Shown here: positions 46,019-53,010 of the stretch, one piece after another
Numbering within the stretch: the first letter of the stretch is position 1
Layout: the number at the start of each line of letters is the position of its first letter
Assembly (NCBI GenBank): GCA_016719295.1
Contig: JADKAF010000001.1
Location: 2,170,001 to 2,234,000, forward strand
Direction of reading: 5' to 3'
Length of the DNA stretch: 64,000 nucleotides
DNA from: Planctomycetota bacterium
Lineage (GTDB): Bacteria > Planctomycetota > UBA1135 > JADKAF01
Made by a program: the position numbers and the translations under genes
Notes under the pieces: generated by a model
Told to the model about the DNA's origin: nothing
Databases searched by the model: none
The model's input: the letters and a program-made list of their open reading frames with translations, nothing else

Positions 46019-46172
46019 CGGCGCTTGCTTCGCCGTAGGGCCGGGCATAGCGCATACGCGGTCTTGCGTTCGAACGCCTCTCGCTCCTCGCTCCTCGCTT
46101 TCACGTGTGCGCCCACACGATGGACGCGCCGAAGCGAGATCGGTACCCGAACCCACGACGAGCAGGAACCTT
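46019..46172. repeat. Dispersed repeat cluster shared with the RAYT island
   Basis: 46019-46104 is the inverted counterpart of 37745-37823, at roughly 85% identity. Shared blocks include GGCGAAGCAAGCGCC, GGCGTTCGAACGCA and GTGAAAGCGAG. 46132-46172 is the inverted counterpart of 39301-39346, sharing GGTTCGGGTACCGATCTCGC. No gene is supported between 46001 and 46288. Confidence 0.85.
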
Positions 46173-46288
46173 CGAGCGCGTGAACCGCGACGGCCGCTCC
46201 GCTAGGTCGCCGAACGCGCGAAGCGCGCTCGACCCGATGGGCCGAGCGCGCTTCGTTCCACGGGAGCTTCGCTCTCCCTACCGCGAGC

Positions 46289-48388
46289 TCAGCGCCGCGG
46301 CCCGCCGCGCAGCTCGCGCACGATGCGCTCCGCGCCGTAGACCTGCTCCAGGGCGGCGATCAGCGCGCGGCTGTCGACCGAGACTGAACGCGCCTGCGTC
46401 TCGGAATAGGCGTAGTTGCCGACCAAGCTCTGGATGTTGCCGTCGAAGATGAGGCCCACGACCTCGCCGGCGCGGTTGATCACCGGCGAGCCGGAGTTGC
46501 CGCCGATGATGTCCGTCGTCGAGACGAAGTTGAACTCCGTCGTGCTGAGAGCGAGCTTCTCACGCACCTCGGCCCAGCTCTTCGGCAGCGCGTACGCCGG
46601 CTCGCCGCTGCGCTCGGAGGCCTTGGCGTAGAGACCGGCGAAGCTGGTGAACGGCGCGATCGGCTTGCCGCCGTCCTGGTAGCCCTTCACCGCTCCGTAG
46701 GTGAGGCGCAGCGTGAAGGTCGCGTCGGGATAGACGCTCTCGCCCTGCACCGCGAAGCGCGCCGCCGAGATCTTGGCGTAGGCCTGACGCTCGACGGAGA
46801 CGACCTCGTCCTCCATGCGCTTGCGCAGCGCGCGCGCATGCGGGTCGAGCGTGCGCACGAGCACGATCAGCGGATCGTTCGAGGCAGTGATCGCCTCGGC
46901 GCCCGCCTCCGCCAAGGCCTTGCGCTTCTCCACATCGCGGAGTTCCGTACCGAGGATGCACTCTTCGGCGCGCGCGCGCGCGGACTTGCCGGCGAGCGCC
47001 GCCACCACGATCGGATCCGAGGCGCCGAAGGTCTCGGCGAGGTAGGAGAGCGCGCTCTCCAAGCGCATCACCTCGAGATCGGGATAGATGGGTGCCGGAG
47101 AAGCGAGATCGCTGCGCACCTGCTCCAGCGCGGCGTCGCCGAACTCGCGGAGACGCTCGCTGCTCGGCTTCGCGAGCTCGGAGCTCATGCGCACGATCAG
47201 CATCGCGAAGCGCGCCAGATCGGCGTTGAGATTCAGGCTCGGCCCGCCGATCGCGGCGTAGCGGCGGTAGATCTCGGCCGCGGTCAGCTCCGCTCGCGCG
47301 ATCTGGTCCCAGGCGTCGCCCCACTTCGACTTCCACTCGAGGTTCTTCTCGATCGCCGCGCGCAGCGCGTCCTCCTCGGCCTGCTTCGCGGCGAAGATCT
47401 GGGGATCGAGCAGCGCCGCGAGACGCCCGACGTAGACCTTGCGGCTGTTCTGCACGGAGAAGAGATCGCCCTTCGCGACGCGCGCGTGTTCGCTGCTCTT
47501 GCCGGAGAAGGTCTGCAGCCAGACCTCTTGGCGCATCAAGCGCATCAGCGCGGCGGGGACGAAGGTGTCGCGCAGGTACTGGAGGTGCGCGACGGTGTTG
47601 AGGCGCTGCGTGCTGCCCGGATGGCCCGCGACGAAGACGAGCTCGTCCGCAGCGCTGCCCTTCTCGCTCCACTTGAGAAAGTGCTGCGGCTTCAGCGGCT
47701 GGTCGTTCTCGTAGATGCGGAAGAACGTCACATCTAGGCAGAAGCGCGGGTACTCGAAGTTGTCGTTGTCGCCGCCGTAGAAGGCGATCTGCGACTCCGG
47801 CGCATAGACGAGGCGCACGTCGGTGTAGCGCTTGTACTGATAGAGGTGATAGCGACCGCCCTGGTAGAGCGTCACCACCTCGCAGTGCAGGCCATTCGCC
47901 TGCTTCGCCTCGTCCTCGATCGCGGTCATGGCCTTGCGACGCGCCGCACCCGCTTCGGCGGTGGAGAGACCCGTGGCCGCGCTCTCGACCCTCTCGGTGA
48001 CGTCGTCGATGCTCCACAGCACGTCGAGGTGCAGATCCGGGCAGCGCTCCTCGTCCTTCGGCTCCTTCGCGAAGAAGCCGAGCTCGAGGAGGTTCCGCTC
48101 CTTCGAGGAGAGCTTCTCCAAGATGTCGCTCGCCACGTGGTGGTTGGTCATCACCAGACCGTCGGCGGAGACGATCGATCCCGAGCCGCCGGTCGAGACG
48201 CGCACGCACGACTTCTGCACGTGCTCGAGCCACTGCGGGGTGAGCTCGAAGCCGTAGCGCGCCTTGATCTGCTGCGTCGGCGGATGGCTGAAGAGCCACA
48301 TGCCCTCGTCGAAGCGCGCGGCATGGGCGGCGAGGGGCAGGAGCAGGAACGCGGCGCCGAAGGCCGCCCGGGAGAGGATCGAAGGCAT
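46289..48388 (-). CDS. S46-family dipeptidyl peptidase (DPP7/DPP11-like)
   Basis: A 699-residue exported serine peptidase. The signal peptide is RAAFGAAFLLLPLAAHAARF. The chymotrypsin-like catalytic triad is visible: His in GLVMTNHHVASDI, Asp in YGGDNDNFEYPRF and Ser in IGGNSGSPVINR. A helical domain lies between Asp and Ser, as in DPP7 and DPP11. Eighteen residues after the catalytic Ser is Gly in IFDGN. As I recall, DPP7 has Gly there (hydrophobic preference) while DPP11 has Arg (Asp/Glu preference), so a DPP7-like specificity is inferred. ATG at 48388; the family removes dipeptides in the periplasm for amino-acid feeding. Confidence 0.92.
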   Translation of the reverse strand: MPSILSRAAFGAAFLLLPLAAHAARFDEGMWLFSHPPTQQIKARYGFELTPQWLEHVQKSCVRVSTGGSGSIVSADGLVMTNHHVASDILEKLSSKERNLLELGFFAKEPKDEERCPDLHLDVLWSIDDVTERVESAATGLSTAEAGAARRKAMTAIEDEAKQANGLHCEVVTLYQGGRYHLYQYKRYTDVRLVYAPESQIAFYGGDNDNFEYPRFCLDVTFFRIYENDQPLKPQHFLKWSEKGSAADELVFVAGHPGSTQRLNTVAHLQYLRDTFVPAALMRLMRQEVWLQTFSGKSSEHARVAKGDLFSVQNSRKVYVGRLAALLDPQIFAAKQAEEDALRAAIEKNLEWKSKWGDAWDQIARAELTAAEIYRRYAAIGGPSLNLNADLARFAMLIVRMSSELAKPSSERLREFGDAALEQVRSDLASPAPIYPDLEVMRLESALSYLAETFGASDPIVVAALAGKSARARAEECILGTELRDVEKRKALAEAGAEAITASNDPLIVLVRTLDPHARALRKRMEDEVVSVERQAYAKISAARFAVQGESVYPDATFTLRLTYGAVKGYQDGGKPIAPFTSFAGLYAKASERSGEPAYALPKSWAEVREKLALSTTEFNFVSTTDIIGGNSGSPVINRAGEVVGLIFDGNIQSLVGNYAYSETQARSVSVDSRALIAALEQVYGAERIVRELRGGPRR

Positions 48389-48538
48389 CGGGATCTCGCT
48401 CGGAGGTCGGTGGGAAGCGCGTCGTTCTAACCAAGCCGTCTCGGTCGCGCCATCGCATGCGCGCCGCTCTCCCTCCCGAGCCTTGGATCGCCTAGGATCG
48501 GCCGCGTTCCACGCTCGGAGCCCCACCCCGGACGCGCG

Positions 48539-49216
48539 ATGAGCCCCATCCCCTATGGCCTGCGCCGCGCGCTCGGCGCGGCAGCCCTCGCGCTCCCGCT
48601 GCTCGCCAGCGGCTGCAACACCTACATCCTCTGGCAGGATGCGCGCTCTTCGAACGACGAGTGGCTGGAGAAGGAGCCACTCCCCACCTACGCTTGGTTC
48701 GGCACCGATGGCGCGCTGCGAGGTCTCGTTCTGGAGCCGAGCGCAAGCGCGCGCGAGCGAGCCCAACGCTTGCTGCCGAGCTCACCCGCGCAGCGGTGGC
48801 TCCTCCTCGAGGGGGCGGAAGACCCGGAGGCCCTCATGGCCCTCGCGCGCCTGGACGACGAAGAACGCGCCCTCGTGACCTGGGTCGAGCATGCGGACGG
48901 CAGCCCTGGACGCGTCGAGCTCGTGCAGGGGAGCCGGATCGGGTCGCTCGCGGAGCTCTCCTGGCCGAGCCGCCGCTATCCTTCGCTCTACGGACCCGTG
49001 ATCACGCGACGGCTGAGCTGCCGCGCGCGTTGGATCGAGGAGCCGCCGAAGGAAGCGCTCCTCGCCACGATGCTGCGGCTCGCGCTCCTCGAGAAGCAAG
49101 TGCAGGACGATGACCTGGGACCCGTGGCCAAGCTCGCCTTGACACCGCTGATCTTGATCGTCGATCTGCCGTTCCTGCCGTTCCAGCTCCTCGGCTTCCA
49201 GAGCTGGTTCCCCTGA
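48539..49216 (+). CDS. Lipoprotein of unknown function
   Basis: A 225-residue protein with a lipoprotein signal peptide ending LALPLLASGC, the Cys being the lipidation site. The body has an acidic mid-section and a C-terminal hydrophobic segment (about 200-220, LTPLILIVDLPFLPFQLLGF) that could be a membrane contact. No family is recognised. A TAGGAT box at 48493-48498 lies 41 bp upstream. It is divergent from the S46 peptidase. Confidence 0.75.
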   Translation: MSPIPYGLRRALGAAALALPLLASGCNTYILWQDARSSNDEWLEKEPLPTYAWFGTDGALRGLVLEPSASARERAQRLLPSSPAQRWLLLEGAEDPEALMALARLDDEERALVTWVEHADGSPGRVELVQGSRIGSLAELSWPSRRYPSLYGPVITRRLSCRARWIEEPPKEALLATMLRLALLEKQVQDDDLGPVAKLALTPLILIVDLPFLPFQLLGFQSWFP

Positions 49217-49336
49217 GGACGGCAAGCGCGAGCCCGGGATCGCCCTCCCGCACAGGCACGCCCCTCGCGATGGCGATCGTCTCCGCGACGAACCCGCTCT
49301 CTCCGCCGTTCCATCTCGGGACGCGGCACCTACGGC

Positions 49337-50056
49337 TCAAGCGTGCAAAGGTGAAGGAGGGAGACCCCGCGAGCGACGGACGAAGGTGACGCCGGCCAAC
49401 GCGAAGAGCGCCAGCGCGAGGAACTGGTAGTAGCTGAGGCCGAGCGAGATCGGCGGGTTCTCGCGCGCGAACTCGAGGGCGAAGCGCAGCGCGGCGTAGA
49501 GCGCTAGATAGAGCGCGAGGCGCCGATCGGCGAGCAGTGCGCTCGCGCGGAGCGCCCAGAAGAGCAACGCGAAGCCGGCGTGGAAGAGCGCTTCGACGAG
49601 CTGCACGGGAATGCGCGGCAGCCCCTCCGCATCGCGCAGCGCCCACCACGCGGGCTCGCACACTTCTCCGGCGCAGCAGCCGGCGAACGCGCAGCCCACG
49701 CGGCCAAAGGCCAAAGCGATCGCGAGCGGCAACGCGAAGCCGTCTCCGGTCGGCTTGCGCCAGCCGAGCCCCTGCTTCGCGAGCTCCACCGCGAGCCAGC
49801 CGCCGAGGAGGCCGCCGAGCACGGTGCGACCGCCGAGCGGCAAGGCATCGCCGCGCTGCCCCTCGGGCTGCCAGGCCCAGCCCAGGAGATCGGCGGGGAG
49901 CTGCAGGAGATAGGCTCCCAGGATCGCGCCGGCGCACGCCGCGTAGAGCAGCACCGCGCGCGTGCGCTCGGGGAGCCCGCTGCGCTGCCTCTGCGCACGC
50001 GCGGCCCAGAGCGCGAGCGCGATGCCGAGCGCGACGCAGAGGCCGTAGCCGATCAC
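49337..50056 (-). CDS. Lgt-like prolipoprotein diacylglyceryl transferase family protein
   Basis: A 239-residue membrane protein with about seven membrane segments. The family's central motif appears as AFGRVGCAFAGCCAG, where classical Lgt reads GRIGNFINxE. The C-terminal IPVQLVEALFHAGFALLFW and ALRFALEFARENP match Lgt helices. Lgt transfers diacylglycerol from phosphatidylglycerol to the lipobox Cys. The Cys-rich version of the central motif suggests a divergent subgroup, possibly with other lipid-transfer activity. The GTG at 50056 overlaps the stop of the radical SAM gene (GTGA), so both are coupled. Confidence 0.8.
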   Translation of the reverse strand: MIGYGLCVALGIALALWAARAQRQRSGLPERTRAVLLYAACAGAILGAYLLQLPADLLGWAWQPEGQRGDALPLGGRTVLGGLLGGWLAVELAKQGLGWRKPTGDGFALPLAIALAFGRVGCAFAGCCAGEVCEPAWWALRDAEGLPRIPVQLVEALFHAGFALLFWALRASALLADRRLALYLALYAALRFALEFARENPPISLGLSYYQFLALALFALAGVTFVRRSRGLPPSPLHA

Positions 50057-51495
50057 GCGGGCGTCGCCCCTTCGACCTCGGCGCGGAGCGGCGCGAGCAA
50101 AGTGCTCTCGAGCTCGTCGCGATAGAAGAGGTTGTAGGTGTCGAAGGGGATCACGCGCCGGCCGTCGGGATGCGCGATGTGCACGCACGACTTCCGCACG
50201 TTCCGGAGATCGAGGTCGAAGCGGTCGAGGAACTTCAGGATGACGATGCGGAAGACCTCGTCGTAGCGCAGCGGGTTCTCGCGCGCGAGGCGCACGCCGG
50301 GCAGGCAGCAGAGCAGGCGCGCGAGCGCGCTCGCGGCGCTCTGCGGCCCGTGCGCCGTGCTGAACGCGCGGAACATCTCGCGCTGGATCTCTGCATCGCG
50401 CTCGTAGGCGATGGTGTTCCGCCCCGCGTTCACCAAGAGCTCGGGATCCATCAAGCGCGTGAGCGGCGTGATCGGCAGGCCCTCGCTCGGGCGCTTCAGC
50501 GCGTAGGCCATCGCGAGGTTGTCGGGATGGCACGGCACGGGGATGAGATCGGCCGGGGAGAACCACGAGCACTGCGCGAGGATCTTCCGCCGCACCTCGG
50601 AGAGCGTCAGCCGATGCGCCGCCGCGTCGTAGCCGTCGTTGCGGCCCGCGTCCTGCACCGGCTGGAAGGTGATGCCGCGGACGCAGCGCTGCGCGAGGGC
50701 GAAGCGCACGAGCTCGCCGAGCTCGTCGTCGTTCGTGCCGCGGCGGACCACCACGACCAAGGTGGTGCTGAGATTCAGCGCGTTCAGGCGCTCCAGCGCG
50801 CGCGCGCGCACCGCGCGGAGATCGGCACCGCGCAGCTCCCGCAGCGCCCCTTCGCGCAAGCTGTCGAACTGGAGATACACCTCGAAGCCCGGGGCATAGC
50901 TCGCGAGCCGCTCCGCGAAGCCGTCCTCGCGAGCGATGCGGATCCCGTTCGTGTTCAGCATGAGGTGCCGAATGGGCCGCCGCTTGCAGGCGTCCAGGAT
51001 CTCGAAGAAGCGCGGATGCAGCGTCGGCTCGCCGCCCGAGATCTGCACGATGTCGGGCTCGACCTCGTTCCGCACGATGCAATCGAGCATCGCCTCGAGG
51101 GTCTCCAGCGAGCGCTGCTCCGCTCGCTCCGGCCCGCTGCCCGCGTAGCAGGTCGGGCAGCGCAGGTTGCAGTGATCGTTCACCTCGAGCAGGGTCAGAC
51201 ACCCGTGCTGCTCGTGCTCGGTGCAGATGCCGCAGTCGTACGGGCAGCCCCAGCGGAAGCCGGTGTTCGCCTTCGCCACCTGCTCCGGCGGCTTCAGGAA
51301 CTTCTCGCGTCCGAGACGCCAGTACGCCGCGTCGTCGCTGACCAGCACGCGCTCCGGGCCGTGGAGGCGGCAGCGCTTCAGCAGATAGACCCGCTCGCCC
51401 TCGATGACCTCCTTCGCCTCGACGACGCGGAGACAAGTCGAGCAGAGCGCTTCCGTCGCGCCGTAGAAGAGATAGGGTCTTTCGCGTGCGGCCAT
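50053..51495 (-). CDS. Tes/MJ0619-like radical SAM protein
   Basis: A 480-residue radical SAM enzyme. The SAM-cluster motif is CNLRCPTC (Cys109, 113, 116), followed by ISGGEPTLHP for SAM binding. An N-terminal Cys-rich region (CSTC at 18-21, Cys42, Cys84, Cys88, Cys91 and Cys99) can bind additional metal clusters. The arrangement CPYDCGICTEHEQHGC just before the radical SAM motif is what I recall for MJ0619/Tes, the archaeal enzyme that joins lipid tails into membrane-spanning tetraethers. No archaeal lipid genes are nearby, so a bacterial lipid substrate is inferred. ATG at 51495; the stop overlaps an Lgt-like gene. Confidence 0.82.
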   Translation of the reverse strand: MAARERPYLFYGATEALCSTCLRVVEAKEVIEGERVYLLKRCRLHGPERVLVSDDAAYWRLGREKFLKPPEQVAKANTGFRWGCPYDCGICTEHEQHGCLTLLEVNDHCNLRCPTCYAGSGPERAEQRSLETLEAMLDCIVRNEVEPDIVQISGGEPTLHPRFFEILDACKRRPIRHLMLNTNGIRIAREDGFAERLASYAPGFEVYLQFDSLREGALRELRGADLRAVRARALERLNALNLSTTLVVVVRRGTNDDELGELVRFALAQRCVRGITFQPVQDAGRNDGYDAAAHRLTLSEVRRKILAQCSWFSPADLIPVPCHPDNLAMAYALKRPSEGLPITPLTRLMDPELLVNAGRNTIAYERDAEIQREMFRAFSTAHGPQSAASALARLLCCLPGVRLARENPLRYDEVFRIVILKFLDRFDLDLRNVRKSCVHIAHPDGRRVIPFDTYNLFYRDELESTLLAPLRAEVEGATPA

Positions 51496-51506
51496 GGTGC
51501 CCCTAG
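51456..51506. repeat. 51-bp direct repeat, copy 1
   Basis: It matches 52190-52240 at 49 of 51 positions. This copy covers the first codons and leader of the radical SAM gene (start codon at 51493-51495). The 683 bp between the copies hold a nucleotidyltransferase gene. Confidence 0.95.
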
Positions 51507-51527
51507 TTCTGGAGGGCGAACGACGCT

Positions 51528-52103
51528 CTACCAACCCTCGTCGGGATCCGGAACGTCGCCCAGGAGCAACTCGACATCGGCCTCATCCCGCAGCCGCTTG
51601 CTCTTCCGACGCGTCGGATCGGCTGCAGCTCGCCGCTTCATGGTGATCAAGTCTTCTTTGCGGACGATCGCGATGCTCGTCCCGGCGAGATCCAAGCGCT
51701 CCGCTCGGGCGATCATGGGATCGAACTCGGGATCGAAGGCCAGTTGCACCGGCTCGCCGCTCGCATGGCGGAAGTTCACGCTGTGTTCGAACTCCCCCGT
51801 CTTGGCGAAGCTGGCCCGCTCCAGCGCCTGGATCGCGCGGCCCCTTCCCCCGCCGAGATCTGCCGCCACATCGACATCGATCGTGGCCCGCGGAACCCCC
51901 GCGTGGATGCCCACGGCGAGGCCGCCGATCAAGGCATAGGGCACGCCGCCAGCCTCCAAGGCTCGCGCCGTGTCGATGAGGGCGGCCAACTTGTCCGGCT
52001 CCGGTTGCATGAGCGGCTCCCCTTGTCGGAACCTCGAGATCAGCACGCGCTCGCGCGCGCTGAGCCTCGCGATCTCGGTGACTCTTGTCGCTCGGGCGTC
52101 CAT
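51528..52103 (-). CDS. Nucleotidyltransferase-fold protein (AbiEii/MNT-like)
   Basis: A 191-residue protein with the nucleotidyltransferase signature ALIGGLAVGIHAGVPRATID followed by VDVAAD, giving the GG...DxD active-site pattern. It ends with a Lys/Arg-rich segment. Relatives serve as toxins (AbiEii/MNT) or resistance enzymes; no antitoxin gene is evident. ATG at 52103. It sits between two 51-bp direct repeats, and a start of the radical SAM gene has been duplicated on its far side, suggesting recent insertion. Confidence 0.75.
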   Translation of the reverse strand: MDARATRVTEIARLSARERVLISRFRQGEPLMQPEPDKLAALIDTARALEAGGVPYALIGGLAVGIHAGVPRATIDVDVAADLGGGRGRAIQALERASFAKTGEFEHSVNFRHASGEPVQLAFDPEFDPMIARAERLDLAGTSIAIVRKEDLITMKRRAAADPTRRKSKRLRDEADVELLLGDVPDPDEGW

Positions 52104-52189
52104 GCGAAGGAGAGTATCAGGTCTCGGGTCGAGGGACAGGGGGGCCCCGGCGGACGAGTCGCGTTCGCGCAGAGTCCTCGAGTGGCCAT

Positions 52190-52240
52190 TCGCGCCGTGG
52201 AAGAGATCGGGTCTTTCGCGTGCGGCCATGGTGCCCCTAG
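52190..52240. repeat. 51-bp direct repeat, copy 2
   Basis: Duplicate of 51456-51506. Read on the minus strand it encodes a truncated copy of the radical SAM N-terminus (MAARERPDLFHGA versus MAARERPYLFYGA), which then runs into unrelated sequence. Confidence 0.95.
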
Positions 52241-52281
52241 CATCGGGCCCGCGTCTTGTGATGCAAGGGCGGAGGTACGCC

Positions 52282-52560
52282 GTGCCAGAGCTCCTGGGGT
52301 TTCTGCAAGCGAACGCGGGAGAGGACTACGGCGACGGGATGCTGATGCGCATCGTGCTGAGCTTCTCGCTGGTCTTCGTGCCGATCTTCCTCGGCGCCAT
52401 CTGGGGTGCCTATCGACTCTCGCGCGGCTCGCGCACCGAGGGGAGCAGCGAAGGCGGCGTTCCCGGAGGCTGCCGGGACTTCTTCATCGTGATCCTGCTG
52501 CTGATCGCGTTCGGGATCGGCACCTGCTACGTGTCGCTCGTACCGCAGCTGCTGCGCTGA
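52282..52560 (+). CDS. Small membrane protein 1 with AFGIG motif
   Basis: A 92-residue protein with two predicted membrane segments: MRIVLSFSLVFVPIFLGAIW and, near the C-terminus, RDFFIVILLLIAFGIGTCYV. GTG at 52282 is chosen because GGAGG at 52271-52275 lies six bases upstream; an ATG at 52261 is an alternative. The C-terminal F-F-I-V-x-L-L-x-I-A-F-G-I-G-T-C-Y pattern recurs in the next two small genes. Function unknown. Confidence 0.65.
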   Translation: MPELLGFLQANAGEDYGDGMLMRIVLSFSLVFVPIFLGAIWGAYRLSRGSRTEGSSEGGVPGGCRDFFIVILLLIAFGIGTCYVSLVPQLLR

Positions 52561-52580
52561 GGGCGGCAGCTCGGCCTGCG

Positions 52581-52682
52581 ATGCTGCGACCGGTGCCGTC
52601 CTTCGACCTCGCGATCCTCCTGGGGATCGCCTTCGGGATCGGGTGCTGCTTCGCACGGCCCTTCCTCTCATGGACGCTCTGA
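52581..52682 (+). CDS. Very small membrane protein 2 with AFGIG motif
   Basis: A 33-residue peptide, MLRPVPSFDLAILLGIAFGI continuing GCCFARPFLSWTL, that is essentially one membrane helix. It repeats the I-A-F-G-I-G-C-C-F motif of its neighbours, so it is either a small protein or a decayed paralogue. No strong ribosome-binding site is seen. Confidence 0.45.
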   Translation: MLRPVPSFDLAILLGIAFGIGCCFARPFLSWTL

Positions 52683-52767
52683 GCCTGGACGCGCATGATC
52701 CGCGGGCCGGCGCCTCGGGCGGCCGAGCGCTCCCGAGCGTCCCCTCTCTCGCACCAGCAACGACCAC

Positions 52768-52995
52768 GTGGACTTCAACGCCGCCCTCCTCCTCTTCGCG
52801 CCGCTGGCCCTCGCCATCGCCTGCGTCGCCGCCGCGATCGCGCTGTGGCGCGCGAAGCCGGGAGAGCGCGACGAGCAAGACCCTCGTACGCGCGGTCAGG
52901 CGCAGGTGCAGGGCTTCTTCGTCGGCTGCCTGCTCTTCGTCGCCTTCGGCATCGGCGCCTGCTATGCGTACTTCTTCCTCTTCTTCCGGCTCTGA
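52768..52995 (+). CDS. Small membrane protein 3 with AFGIG motif
   Basis: A 75-residue protein starting at GTG 52768. Two membrane segments are predicted: ALLLFAPLALAIACVAAAIA and the C-terminal FFVGCLLFVAFGIGACYAYF. A charged linker (KPGERDEQDPRTRGQAQ) separates them. The C-terminal helix matches those of the two preceding small genes. Function unknown. Confidence 0.65.
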   Translation: MDFNAALLLFAPLALAIACVAAAIALWRAKPGERDEQDPRTRGQAQVQGFFVGCLLFVAFGIGACYAYFFLFFRL

Positions 52996-53010
52996 GCGGG
53001 TTCGGATGGG

